Positions 23,850 to 32,304 of a stretch of 64,000 bases of DNA are shown piece by piece (position 1 is the first letter of the stretch; every line of letters begins with the position of its first letter). The notes under the pieces are model-generated. The model was not told the origin of the DNA, made no database searches, and saw only the letters and a program-made list of their open reading frames with translations. Source of the stretch: Brevibacillus parabrevis (lineage in GTDB: Bacteria; Bacillota; Bacilli; Brevibacillales; Brevibacillaceae); assembly GCF_003710905.1 (NCBI RefSeq), contig NZ_RHHV01000019.1, positions 62,001 to 126,000 of the forward strand. The letters are read 5' to 3'. The position numbers and the translations under genes were made by a program.

Positions 23850-23878
23850 TCGATTGCCAAGCAAAACAAGGCAAAGCA

Positions 23879-23910
23879 AAAAGCTGCGCCAGTAAATCAG
23901 CGCAGCTTTT
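23879..23910. terminator. Bidirectional terminator
   Basis: AAAAGCTGCGC pairs with GCGCAGCTTTT around a 10-base loop, with A and T runs on both sides, between the Nudix gene and the facing ankyrin gene. Confidence 0.88.
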
Positions 23911-23928
23911 CCCAAACCAATCCGAGCC

Positions 23929-24408
23929 TTACTCCGCTTGTCCAAGCAATTGAGCGATCTCTTTTTCCTCGCGTTCAAGGGCAATATCGAGTGGAGTCTG
24001 ACCACGATCGTCCTTTTGCGTTTTATCCGCTCCGTGCGCAAGCAGCACCTCGATGACATCCAGCCGTTCCTCCCCGTCAGACACTTGTGTGTGCAGCGGG
24101 GCACTTCCGTCATGCGCCGCAGCGTTGACATTCGCCCCATGCCGAATCAGCAGGGCGGCAATCTCCGGGTACAAGACGATGTGCAGCGGCGTGATGCCTT
24201 CATCGTTTTTGGCGTGAACGTCGGCACCTTTTGCGATCAACCATTCAAGCAGCTCTTCGTCTTCAGTCATCACCGCCGCATGCAAGATGGAAAACTCATA
24301 CTCATCCTTGCCATGAATCAAATCGGGCTGCTTTTGCAAGATCCGTTTGACCTCATCGAAATCGTCTATTTCTGTTGCTTCGTACAAATCTTCGAATGTA
24401 TATGCCAT
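23929..24408 (-). CDS. Ankyrin-repeat protein
   Basis: A 159-residue soluble protein from ATG 24408 (AGGAAGAG upstream; the frame is open 20 codons further but without a site). It holds about four ankyrin repeats: FSILHAAVMTEDEELLEWLIAKGADVHAK, GITPLHIVLYPEIAALLIRHGANVNAA, SAPLHTQVSDGEERLDVIEVLLAHGADKTQK and GQTPLDIALEREEKEIAQLL. Ankyrin proteins bind other proteins; no partner is evident. Confidence 0.9.
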   Translation of the reverse strand: MAYTFEDLYEATEIDDFDEVKRILQKQPDLIHGKDEYEFSILHAAVMTEDEELLEWLIAKGADVHAKNDEGITPLHIVLYPEIAALLIRHGANVNAAAHDGSAPLHTQVSDGEERLDVIEVLLAHGADKTQKDDRGQTPLDIALEREEKEIAQLLGQAE

Positions 24409-24502
24409 TGCGCTCTCTTCCTTTTCCTTTGGACTTCTTCTGCAAAACGCTTCGGCAAAAAAATGCAATATCCTGTTTTTTCCACAAAAAAACCAACTCC
24501 CA

Positions 24503-24994
24503 TTACAAGAGTCGGCCTTCCTTTTTGATTTCCAGCAATTCTTCGCTCGGTTCTACCTGGCCAAAGCCGATGCTGTCCATGACATCTGCCAGCGTATACC
24601 GCCCGAGGAACAAGATTAGCTGCTGCTCAGCCTGATTCATCAATGACTCCAAATGCCGATCGAGCTGCACGCCAACCTCGCCGCAATCCAGCTCTTCCTG
24701 GCTGTCTTCCTCGCGTTCTTCCGGGAGAGAACGGTAAATATCGGCCAGCGTCAACTCTTTCGGGCACTTCGTCATATAGTAGCCACCAACGCGCCCCTCT
24801 TTTGCCTCCACAATACCGGCACGGGTCAACTGGGCCATGACACGCCGCAAAAAAGTTGCATGTGTCTTGACTTGGGCCGCAATCGTCGCGCTCGACAGCA
24901 CTCCGCCACTCTGGGCGAGCCAGACCAGTACGTGAACAGCAATCCGAAAGCGCGGCTTGGCTATCTGATCAATTCGATTCAGCTTCATGCTCAC
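24503..24994 (-). CDS. Rrf2 family transcriptional regulator
   Basis: A 163-residue Rrf2 protein: winged helix FRIAVHVLVWLAQSGGVLSSATIAAQVKTHATFLRRVMAQLTRAGIVEAKEGRVGGYYMTKCPKELTLADIYRSL. The C-terminal loop keeps only one Cys (ELDCGEVGV) rather than the three that hold Fe-S in IscR/NsrR, so it resembles YwnA/YwgB-like thiol or cluster-free members. It lies 12 bases downstream of the DsbA-like gene in the same direction and probably controls that unit. Confidence 0.88.
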   Translation of the reverse strand: MSMKLNRIDQIAKPRFRIAVHVLVWLAQSGGVLSSATIAAQVKTHATFLRRVMAQLTRAGIVEAKEGRVGGYYMTKCPKELTLADIYRSLPEEREEDSQEELDCGEVGVQLDRHLESLMNQAEQQLILFLGRYTLADVMDSIGFGQVEPSEELLEIKKEGRLL

Positions 24995-25006
24995 ACAACC
25001 TGTCGT

Positions 25007-25729
25007 TTACAGCTTGCAGGAACCGTCCGCGCAATTGTCCCCGGCTGTCTTTTCTTTTTCATCCTGGCCGACAAACTGGAGAGGGGCAGCAGCCTGTTCT
25101 TCCTCCCATACTTTGTTCAGCGCTCCCAGGAACACTTCTCCAGGCTGCGCGCCGGATACCGCGTATTTGTTGTTGAAAACGAAGAACGGCACGCCGTTGA
25201 TGCCAAGATCGGCACCTCTTTGCTTGTCTTCCTGCACCTTGTCTTTGTACTCGTCTCCGGCCAGCATGGCGAGCGTCTCCGCCTTGTCCAGTCCAACCTC
25301 GGAAGCGAGCTGCGCCAATACTTCGTGATCTCCCAAGTGCAGCGATTCCGTGAAGTACGCTTTCAGCAGTCTTTCCTTCATCTCCGTCATTTTGCCGTGA
25401 GTAGCCGCATAGTGGGCGAGACGGTGCGCATCAAACGTATTCGTCGGAATCATCGTGTCAAAGTAATAGTCCAGACCGACACCTTTTGCCTGTTGAGCTA
25501 CACGGTCATTCATGCCTTTTGCTTGCTCAAGCGACATGCCGTATTTGGACGCCAGCACCTGATGCATGTCCATGTTCGTATCGCGCTCCATGGTTGGATC
25601 GAGCTGGAAGCTGCGGTAAACAACCTCGACTTGATCCTTGTTCGGGAACTGCGACAAAGCTCCTTCCAGTTGACGCTTGCCAATATAGCAAAACGGGCAG
25701 GCAAAATCAGACCAAACTTCTACTTTCAT
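25007..25729 (-). CDS. DsbA family oxidoreductase, FrnE-like
   Basis: A 240-residue cytoplasmic protein (no signal peptide). The thioredoxin fold starts MKVEVWSDFACPFCYIGKRQ with active CPFC at residues 11-14, then the helical insert and the cis-Pro strand GINGVPFFVFNNKYAVSGAQ. A C-terminal second Cys pair (NCADGSCKL) resembles that of FrnE. Members reduce or isomerise disulfides, or act on dithiol-conjugated substrates, in oxidative stress. It heads a two-gene unit with the Rrf2 regulator. Confidence 0.9.
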   Translation of the reverse strand: MKVEVWSDFACPFCYIGKRQLEGALSQFPNKDQVEVVYRSFQLDPTMERDTNMDMHQVLASKYGMSLEQAKGMNDRVAQQAKGVGLDYYFDTMIPTNTFDAHRLAHYAATHGKMTEMKERLLKAYFTESLHLGDHEVLAQLASEVGLDKAETLAMLAGDEYKDKVQEDKQRGADLGINGVPFFVFNNKYAVSGAQPGEVFLGALNKVWEEEQAAAPLQFVGQDEKEKTAGDNCADGSCKL

Positions 25730-25858
25730 CGTACATCCTCCTCTTATTCAACGGCTCTTGCCGACAGGCCAACCGTAAACTGCAATCGTTACAAGCACAT
25801 TATACACCATCTATTTGCTGTATGCTGCACTTTTGAGGAGAAAGCGACACTTTGCCCG

Positions 25859-26500
25859 TCACCGAGCCAGTCGGATGATCCGGTCACAAATCGTTTCCGC
25901 ATCCTCCTTGTCATGGGTCACCAATATCGTCGTGATGTGCGCGTGGCGAAGCAGCTGCTTCAAATCTTCCCGTATTTTCTTTTTCAAATCCGCGTCCAGG
26001 TTGCTGAATGGCTCATCCATCAATAAAATCGCGGGACGCGGCGCCAAAGCCCGGGCAAAAGCTACCCGCTGCTGCTGTCCGCCGCTCAACTCGTGCGGAT
26101 ACCGCTTTCCGTAGCCCTCCATCTGTACGAGAGACAGCATTTCCCCCAGACGTTGTTCCCGTTCCCTTTTGGTCAGCCGATGCAGTCCAAACAAAATATT
26201 TTGTTCGACGGTCAGATGAGGGAACAGAGCGTAATCTTGAAAAATCATCCCGACCCCACGATGCTCAGGCTCGACAAACTGCCGCGGATCGACCAGCACT
26301 TTTCCAGCGATCAAAATCCGCCCTCCCGCAGGAGCTTCCAGCCCGGCGATCAAGCGCAGCAACGTGCTTTTTCCACAGCCGCTGCTTCCCAGTATCCCGA
26401 CGATCTCCCCTTGCTCCATGCGCAGCGAAAAATCGCGCACGACAGGCCCGCTCCCCGTATCATAGCCAAATGTGACGTTCTCCAATTGAAAAAAGCTCAT
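25859..26500 (-). CDS. fbpC: Ferric iron ABC transporter ATP-binding protein (FbpC-like)
   Basis: A 213-residue ATPase: Walker A GSSGCGKST, Q-loop FQDYALFPHL, signature LSGGQQQRVAFARA, Walker B ILLMDEPFSNLD, His VTHDKED. Short for the FbpC family (usually about 350 residues): the C-terminal regulatory domain is absent. Its ATG overlaps the permease stop by four bases. It is the last gene of a three-gene ferric iron importer that starts at a Fur box at 29296. Confidence 0.9.
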   Translation of the reverse strand: MSFFQLENVTFGYDTGSGPVVRDFSLRMEQGEIVGILGSSGCGKSTLLRLIAGLEAPAGGRILIAGKVLVDPRQFVEPEHRGVGMIFQDYALFPHLTVEQNILFGLHRLTKREREQRLGEMLSLVQMEGYGKRYPHELSGGQQQRVAFARALAPRPAILLMDEPFSNLDADLKKKIREDLKQLLRHAHITTILVTHDKEDAETICDRIIRLAR

Positions 26501-28152
26501 TTTGCCTGCCTCTCCCCCAGCCAGTGATAAAAGTAAACCGAAACGATGCCGACACCGATGATGAGCAGCGAAGGAATCGACGCCTGATGAATCTGCTCAT
26601 CGCTGGCGTATTGGTACGCTTTCGTCGCCAAAGTTTCGAAGTTGTAAGGACGAAGCAGCAAAGTAAGCGGCAGCTCCTTGACGATCTCCATGAACACGAG
26701 GATGAACCCGGTAATTACTGCGCCCTTGATCAACGGCAAATCCACTTTGAAAAAAGTGCGCGTCATCCCCATGCCGAGCAAGCGGGACGCCTCCGCATAA
26801 CGGTTTCCCGTCTTTTCAAACCCCGCTTCCACTGCGTTGTAGCCGACCGCGAGAAAGCGGATGATGTACGCGAAAATGAGCATGAACAGCGACATGCTGA
26901 TGACCAGCTTGCCTTCCGCGAAGCCCAGCCAGGCGTACAACGGCGCAAGCTCTTTGTCGAGTGAAATCACGACGGCAAGCACGCCGATGGACAATACCGC
27001 TCCCGGGATCGAATAGCCCATGGAGATCAGCCTGGTCATGACCAGCGAAAATACGGAGGTTCGCGAGTAGCGAATGACGTTTGCCACTGTGACCGCCAAA
27101 ATCATCAAGAGCGTGATGGAAATACAGGAAATCAGCAATGTATTGGTCAAAAGCTGCACAAATACGTCGTTCAGCACTTCCTTGTACGTCCACGTCGCCC
27201 AAACTGCCAATTGCGCGACCGGAATGAAAAAAGACAAAGCTGCGACTGCGACACAAAAGCACAGCACCGCGTACTTGGACAGTCCCTTCAGCTTTCTCCT
27301 GCGCAATGGCGTCATGCGGTTGGTCGGGGAACTGAACTTTTTGCGTCTGCGCACCAGCCGTTCGACCACAAAAATCCCGATAATCAAGCTCATGAGCCAG
27401 GCCGCCAGACGAATTGCAGAATCGACGTCATACATGCCGAACCACGTCTTGAAAATGGCAGCCGTAAACGATTGAATGCCAAAATGCTTCGTGACGCCAA
27501 AATCGTTCAGCACTTCAAACGCAACGAGACTTGCCCCGCCGGCAATCGCAGCCTGCGAGAGTGGCAGCACGATGCGCCAAAAGATGTGCAACGAATTTTT
27601 CCCCAGCAAGAGGGCGTTCTCGATGAAAGCCGCGCTCTGCTTCTCCATGAATGTTTTCGCAATCAAATACACGTACGGGAACAAAAACAGCGTGAAAATA
27701 AAAATAGCGCCCTTCATGGACATGATGTCAAAATAGCGCTGATCGGGAGCCAGCCCCCATTCATTTCGCAAAAAAGTTTGAATACTCCCCGTATAGCTCA
27801 GCATGTTGCCGTACGTATACGCGGCAATATACGGCGGGATCGCCAGCGGCAGTACGAAAGCGAACGAAAAAAAACGCCGCAGCGGAAAGTCGTAGGCAGC
27901 TACCAGCCAAGCCAGCGAAACGCCTACGACGATCGTACAGGACACGGTTCCCAGCACAAGCAAGAGCGATTGCAGCGCGTAGTCCAGCAGCATGTATTCC
28001 TGAATATGCTGCCAGTTCTCGGTTGTTCGAGCAAACAGTCCGAGCAAAATATAAAGAGACGGGAGAAGGGCCAAAACGGCCCCTGTCACGCTCAGCGCTA
28101 CCCACCCGTTCCACTTTCGTTTCAGGCTTCTTCGCAACGCAGCTCCCGTCAT
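26497..28152 (-). CDS. fbpB: Ferric iron ABC transporter permease, fused two-domain (FbpB-like)
   Basis: A 551-residue membrane protein with about 12 helices and two copies of the BPD_transp_1 permease domain, as in FbpB/SfuB/HitB. Each half has an EAA loop: EAA-like ENALLLGKNSLHIFWRIVLPLSQAAIAGG in the first and EASRLLGMGMTRTFFKVDLPLIKGAV in the second. It moves Fe(III) released by the binding lipoprotein into the cytoplasm. It starts three bases after the lipoprotein gene's stop and overlaps the ATPase gene. Confidence 0.92.
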   Translation of the reverse strand: MTGAALRRSLKRKWNGWVALSVTGAVLALLPSLYILLGLFARTTENWQHIQEYMLLDYALQSLLLVLGTVSCTIVVGVSLAWLVAAYDFPLRRFFSFAFVLPLAIPPYIAAYTYGNMLSYTGSIQTFLRNEWGLAPDQRYFDIMSMKGAIFIFTLFLFPYVYLIAKTFMEKQSAAFIENALLLGKNSLHIFWRIVLPLSQAAIAGGASLVAFEVLNDFGVTKHFGIQSFTAAIFKTWFGMYDVDSAIRLAAWLMSLIIGIFVVERLVRRRKKFSSPTNRMTPLRRRKLKGLSKYAVLCFCVAVAALSFFIPVAQLAVWATWTYKEVLNDVFVQLLTNTLLISCISITLLMILAVTVANVIRYSRTSVFSLVMTRLISMGYSIPGAVLSIGVLAVVISLDKELAPLYAWLGFAEGKLVISMSLFMLIFAYIIRFLAVGYNAVEAGFEKTGNRYAEASRLLGMGMTRTFFKVDLPLIKGAVITGFILVFMEIVKELPLTLLLRPYNFETLATKAYQYASDEQIHQASIPSLLIIGVGIVSVYFYHWLGERQAK

Positions 28153-28155
28153 CTT

Positions 28156-29265
28156 TTATTTCCACCCTGCCTTGTTCATCAGTTCAACGGCTTTTTTGTT
28201 GTTCTCGCCGAGCTTGGCAAAGTTCAGTTCTTGTGTTTTAAACTCTCCCCACTCTTTCAACAGCGCTGGCTGCTCTGCCTCGGCGTTGACAGGAAATTCA
28301 AAGCTGCCTTGTGTCAACATCGTTTGGCCTTCTTTGCCCGTGATGTATTCCACCAGCTTGATGGCATTGTCTTTGTTTTTGGCGTGCTTGGTCAGGCCGA
28401 TGCCGCTGATGTTCATATGTGTGCCAGTCGTAGTTTGGTTCGGGAAAAATACGCCGATATTTTCTGCGACCTTCACTTCTTCGGCGTCTTTGGAGTTCAG
28501 CATTTGCCCGACGTAGTAGGTGTTCATGATCGCAACATCGCCGATCTTGGCAGCGATGGCTTTTGCCTGATCACGGTCGCCGCCCTCTGGCTTGCGAGCC
28601 AGGTTGTTGACGAGGCCAGTTGACCAGTCCTGGGCAGCCTGTTCGCCGTTCAGCTCAATGAAAGAAGCGACCAGCGATTGGTTGTACAAGTTGGAAGAAG
28701 AACGCACCAGCACTTTGCCCTTCCATTTGTCGCTCGCCAAATCTTCATAAGTAGACAGCTGCTCCGGCTTCACGCGGTCTTTTGCATACACGATGACGCG
28801 AGCGCGGGTCGCCATGCCGATCCACTCATTGTCGGAATCGCGCCATTTGCTCGGCACGTTTTTATCTACCTCGGCGGAAGTGATTGGTTGAAGAACGCCA
28901 TTTTGTTTGGCATAGTTCAGCACGCCGCCATCCACGGTGATGAACAAATCCGCTTCCGAGCTTTCCCCTTCGCGCTTCAGGCGTTCAACCAGCTCCTCGG
29001 CAGTTCCTTTTACTTCGTTGACCTTGATCCCGGTTTGCTTGGTAAACTCGCTGAACAACTTGCTGTCGATCTCGTAGTGTCTGGCCGTAAATACGTTGAC
29101 AACCTGATCCTTGCTTGCCTTCTCGTCCGCTTTTGGCGCTTCCGTGCTGGCTTGCGGCTGATTCGCGCTGCCTTCGCCTTGCCCTTGTCCGGCACCGCAG
29201 CCTGCCATGAACGGCACGGTCAGCATCGTAAAAAGCATGAGACCGAGCATGCTTGTTTTTCTCAT
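28156..29265 (-). CDS. fbpA: Ferric iron-binding lipoprotein (FbpA/FutA-like)
   Basis: A 369-residue lipoprotein with signal MRKTSMLGLMLFTMLTVPFMAGC (lipobox MAGC, Cys23), then a low-complexity linker and the SBP_bac_1-type iron-binding fold: VVNVFTARHYEIDSKLFSEFTKQTGIKV, DLFITVDGG, IGMATRARVIVYAKD. The two Tyr iron ligands typical of FutA/FbpA fit MNTYYVGQML. Start has AAAGGGG upstream. It heads fbpA-fbpB-fbpC and is preceded by a near-perfect Fur box, so the operon should be induced by iron shortage. Confidence 0.93.
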   Translation of the reverse strand: MRKTSMLGLMLFTMLTVPFMAGCGAGQGQGEGSANQPQASTEAPKADEKASKDQVVNVFTARHYEIDSKLFSEFTKQTGIKVNEVKGTAEELVERLKREGESSEADLFITVDGGVLNYAKQNGVLQPITSAEVDKNVPSKWRDSDNEWIGMATRARVIVYAKDRVKPEQLSTYEDLASDKWKGKVLVRSSSNLYNQSLVASFIELNGEQAAQDWSTGLVNNLARKPEGGDRDQAKAIAAKIGDVAIMNTYYVGQMLNSKDAEEVKVAENIGVFFPNQTTTGTHMNISGIGLTKHAKNKDNAIKLVEYITGKEGQTMLTQGSFEFPVNAEAEQPALLKEWGEFKTQELNFAKLGENNKKAVELMNKAGWK

Positions 29266-29295
29266 CTTGATTCGTCCCCTTTACTCCGGTTGTTT

Positions 29296-29310
29296 TGATA
29301 ATGAATATCA
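29296..29310. promoter_or_regulatory. Fur box of the fbpABC operon
   Basis: TGATAATGAATATCA matches the 15-bp Fur core TGATAATNATTATCA with one mismatch. It is centred 38 bases before the fbpA start, where it would overlap the promoter (a TTGTCG -35-like element lies just upstream on the minus strand). Confidence 0.88.
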
Positions 29311-29386
29311 TTTCCAATCGACAAGGCTTATTCTAGCGAAACAAAATGAGAAAACGATGAGAAAATCAAAAAAACATTTTTCGTCC

Positions 29387-30814
29387 TCATTGCACGCCCG
29401 CGCGAATCGGCAAGAAGACGTTTACAGTCGTCCCTTCCTGCTCGATGCTCTCGATGGACAAAGCCCCGTTGTACCGCTCGACCAGCCGCTTCGCGATCGA
29501 CAAACCAAGCCCGTTCCCTTCTGCGCTGCCGCTTTTGCGGTTTCGTGCCTTGTCTACCCGATACAGGCGATCTGTGACAAAAGGCAAGTCTTTTGCCGGA
29601 ATGCCAATCCCTGCATCCTTGATGGCCAGACACACTCTTTCTTTTTGCACCGTCGCCTGCACAGCGATCCGTTTTCGTTCCCGCGAATACTTGACGGCGT
29701 TGTCGAGCAGGATCAGCAAAATCTGCTCCAGGTGCTCCACCGATATCGCAAGCCTCACTCCTGACAACTCTCGCAAGTCACGCTCCATGATGAAAGCCGG
29801 ATGCAGCACATTCACTTTTTTGATCGTCTGCAAAATGACTTGCTCCGGCTCGCACACAGCCGTTGCTTCATCCATTTGCAAGTTTTCCGCCCGCGTCAGT
29901 GCCAGCAGTTCTTCTACCAGCGCTTTTAACCTCGCCAGCTCCTGAATCGAGATTTGCAAAGATTCCTCCAGAACGGCAGGGTCATGCTTGCCCCAGCGAT
30001 GCAGCATGCCCAAATGCCCTTCGACGATCGCGATTGGCGTCCGCAATTCATGCGAGGCATCCTCGACGAATTGCCGCTGCTGTTGAAAAGAACGTTCGAC
30101 CTTGTCCATCATGACGTTAAACATGTTCATCGTCGTAGCAATCTCATCGTGGTTGTCGTAAAAGGCGATCCGCTCAGCCAGCCCTTTTTGCTTCACATTT
30201 TTCATCGTCTGATTCATCGCCTGCAGCGGCTTCACCAGCTGGCGAGCCAGCATCCGCCCCCCGAGGCCGCTGATGATAACCGCAACGAGACAGCCGATCG
30301 CCATAAATTGAAACAGCGCTCCGCTCAGCTGCTCAAATTCGTTGATGTTTTTTACAATCTCCACCGTGCCGTCAAACTGAAAAATCGTGATCGGCCGCTC
30401 CATCAACAGCAGATTGCCTTTGACGTGCATGCTCCGCCACTGTTCGTGCGGGGAGCCTGTGATTGTGGCTGCCAGGCTGTCCTCGATGCCATTGGACACG
30501 GCAGCGACCGGGTTTCCTTGTTCGTCGAGGATGCGGATTCGCTGGTCTTGCTGGTTGATTTTTTGCAGGAAGCCGCGCATTTCGTCGAGATCGGCCCCCT
30601 CAAAGGAAATCTCCCTTTCCAGAGCAAAATTGAGAATCTCGCGCATCGTTTTTTCGGTGGCTTGTTCCTCCTGATGGATCATCCATTTTTCCACAAAAAA
30701 GTATTGGACGGTATTGTAGACGATGAACACACAAAACAGCAGCACGGACGACCAAAGGGTCAGCTTCCATTTGATCGGAAGTCTGGACAGTCGCGACGGG
30801 GTGTATTTTTTCAT
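29387..30814 (-). CDS. Sensor histidine kinase of an iron-linked two-component system
   Basis: A 475-residue membrane kinase starting at ATG 30814, which overlaps the response-regulator stop (ATGA). Helix one is about 17-38, an extracytoplasmic domain of about 120 residues follows, helix two about 163-185, then HAMP, HisKA with phospho-His in FVEDASHELRTPIAIVEGH, and the ATPase domain with N-box LLILLDNAVKYS, DAGIGIP, and EGNGLGLSIAKRLV. The ArlS/CssS-like layout gives no ligand. The operon shares its neighbourhood with the iron importer, and its promoter carries a Fur box, so iron status affects its level. Confidence 0.93.
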   Translation of the reverse strand: MKKYTPSRLSRLPIKWKLTLWSSVLLFCVFIVYNTVQYFFVEKWMIHQEEQATEKTMREILNFALEREISFEGADLDEMRGFLQKINQQDQRIRILDEQGNPVAAVSNGIEDSLAATITGSPHEQWRSMHVKGNLLLMERPITIFQFDGTVEIVKNINEFEQLSGALFQFMAIGCLVAVIISGLGGRMLARQLVKPLQAMNQTMKNVKQKGLAERIAFYDNHDEIATTMNMFNVMMDKVERSFQQQRQFVEDASHELRTPIAIVEGHLGMLHRWGKHDPAVLEESLQISIQELARLKALVEELLALTRAENLQMDEATAVCEPEQVILQTIKKVNVLHPAFIMERDLRELSGVRLAISVEHLEQILLILLDNAVKYSRERKRIAVQATVQKERVCLAIKDAGIGIPAKDLPFVTDRLYRVDKARNRKSGSAEGNGLGLSIAKRLVERYNGALSIESIEQEGTTVNVFLPIRAGVQ

Positions 30815-31488
30815 TTGCGCATCACGTATCCGATTCCGCGAACGGACTGAATGTAGCTGCCTTCCTGTGCCGAGTCGATTTTGTTGCGCAAGTAGCGCAC
30901 GTACACGTCGACCACGTTCGTTTCCACCGCCGACTCGTATCCCCATACCGTGTCCAGCAGCACATCGCGGGGCAATACGCGGTTGATGTTTTTCATGAAC
31001 ACCACCAGCAGATCATACTCTCTTTTGGTCAGCTCGATGGTTTGGCCGGCTTTTGCTACCGTGCGGGCTTCCAAATCTGCGACAAGCTCGCGAAAAGCAA
31101 GCTTCGTCCGCGCCAGGTCGGTCTGTTCCTCCTGTCTGCGGAACACGACCCGCATTCGCGCAAGCAGCTCCTCAATGGCAAACGGCTTCGGGATGTAGTC
31201 GTCTGCGCCGCTGTCCAGACCCGAGACGCGATCATCGATACTGTCCCTGGCCGTCAGCATGATGATCGGCGTTTTTTTGCGTTCGCGAATGGCGCGGCAC
31301 ACTTCGATCCCATCGATTTCCGGCAGCATCAAGTCGAGCAGTACGAGATCCCACTCTTCCTTTAGCGCAAGCTCCAGTCCTGTTTTTCCGTCATCAGCGA
31401 CAACGACGGAAAACGATTCGTGGCGCAATTCAAGCTCGATAAATCTTGCCATGTTTTTTTCATCTTCAATCAAAAGCACTCTTTTCAT
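30811..31488 (-). CDS. OmpR-family response regulator
   Basis: A 225-residue regulator: receiver with acidic pair in LLIEDEKNMAR, phospho-Asp in WDLVLLDLMLPEIDG, Lys in YIPKPFAIEELLARM, then the winged helix (about 130-225) ending YLRNKIDSAQEGSYIQSVRGIGYVMRK. First gene of the operon with the kinase. Transcription should begin at a promoter with TTGACG (31558-31553) and TACAAT (31534-31529) whose 18-base spacer contains a perfect Fur core. Confidence 0.94.
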   Translation of the reverse strand: MKRVLLIEDEKNMARFIELELRHESFSVVVADDGKTGLELALKEEWDLVLLDLMLPEIDGIEVCRAIRERKKTPIIMLTARDSIDDRVSGLDSGADDYIPKPFAIEELLARMRVVFRRQEEQTDLARTKLAFRELVADLEARTVAKAGQTIELTKREYDLLVVFMKNINRVLPRDVLLDTVWGYESAVETNVVDVYVRYLRNKIDSAQEGSYIQSVRGIGYVMRK

Positions 31489-31528
31489 CGTTTACTCACC
31501 TTTTGTCCCTCATGGGGAAGTCCATCTG

Positions 31529-31558
31529 ATTGTAGATGATAATAATTATCAGCGTCAA
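31529..31558 (-). promoter_or_regulatory. Promoter of the two-component operon with a Fur box inside
   Basis: On the minus strand TTGACG, 18 bases, TACAAT. The spacer contains TGATAATAATTATCA (31537-31551), identical to the Fur 7-1-7 core at all fixed positions. Fur with iron would block polymerase directly. The divergent superoxide dismutase gene starts 97 bases to the right, so it could be affected too. Confidence 0.85.
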
Positions 31559-31647
31559 CATAAGCGACTCGTTCGTCGATGAACCATCCGCCCATTTGCT
31601 ACATAGGATGATCATCGTAACCATTCCATCGTGAGGGGGATGTGAAA

Positions 31648-32172
31648 ATGAACGGGTATTCGCCTTATTTTTACGACGCGAGAATGATTTCTTCCTCATA
31701 CCCGGCTGCGCCGACACAAGCCTATGCGCAAATTCAGGGCGGGCCGCTGGCTCCGAACCTGAACGGCTATGTCGTCTTCACGGACGTTCCGTACGGGACA
31801 GAGGTGTATGTGGAAGCGATCGGTTTACCGCCCTACAAGCCTGCATCCGGCAATCAACAGCCGATCGGTCCTTTTGGCTTTCACCTGCACGACCACGGCG
31901 TGTGCACAGTCGGCAATGCCGACGATCCTTTTACCGCAGCGGGAAGCCACTGGAACCCGACCAACCAGCCGCACGGCAACCATGCCGGCGACTTCCCCGT
32001 ACTCTTTTCCAATGACGGGTACACGCGAATGAGCTTTTTTACCAACAAGTTCAGGGCAGCAGATGTCGTCGGAAGATCAGTGATCATTCACCAAAATCCC
32101 GACGACTACCGGACACAGCCATCCGGGAATAGCGGAAAAAGACTCGCCTGCGGCATCATCATGCCCGCCTAG
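31648..32172 (+). CDS. Cu/Zn superoxide dismutase family protein, no signal peptide
   Basis: A 174-residue protein from ATG 31648 (AGGGGG eight bases upstream; the GTG two codons earlier is too close). The copper site is GFHLHDHGVC with its two His and bridging His, zinc ligands lie in GSHWNPTNQPHGNHAGDFPVL, the last copper His is in SVIIHQNPDDY, and the catalytic Arg and second disulfide Cys fit GNSGKRLACGII. All metal ligands are present. Unlike YojM of Bacillus subtilis there is no signal peptide or lipobox; the start is Tyr/Ser/Pro-rich. It detoxifies superoxide and lies divergent to the Fur-controlled two-component operon. Confidence 0.92.
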   Translation: MNGYSPYFYDARMISSSYPAAPTQAYAQIQGGPLAPNLNGYVVFTDVPYGTEVYVEAIGLPPYKPASGNQQPIGPFGFHLHDHGVCTVGNADDPFTAAGSHWNPTNQPHGNHAGDFPVLFSNDGYTRMSFFTNKFRAADVVGRSVIIHQNPDDYRTQPSGNSGKRLACGIIMPA

Positions 32173-32248
32173 CCCCATCACAGCTCAACTCCATGACAAA
32201 TGCAGCGCTTCTCCGCAATCTCTCCCCCGCTCTTCCTGCCATGGACGC

Positions 32249-32296
32249 CAAAAAGCACAGAGACGCAGCCCCTGTGCTTTTCGTTTTCTTTTTTCC
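32249..32296. terminator. Bidirectional terminator
   Basis: AAAAAGCACAG pairs with CTGTGCTTTT around an 11-base loop; T-rich on the plus side, A-rich on the other. Separates the dismutase gene from mqnD. Confidence 0.82.
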
Positions 32297-32304
32297 TTGC
32301 CTGT

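Noticed and set aside
24653..26026. 457-codon plus-strand frame opposite the Rrf2 and DsbA-like genes
   Set aside because: Antisense shadow; the minus-strand proteins have clear family motifs.
27211..28623. 470-codon plus-strand frame opposite fbpB/fbpA
   Set aside because: Antisense shadow in GC-rich coding DNA; no ribosome site, no recognisable protein.
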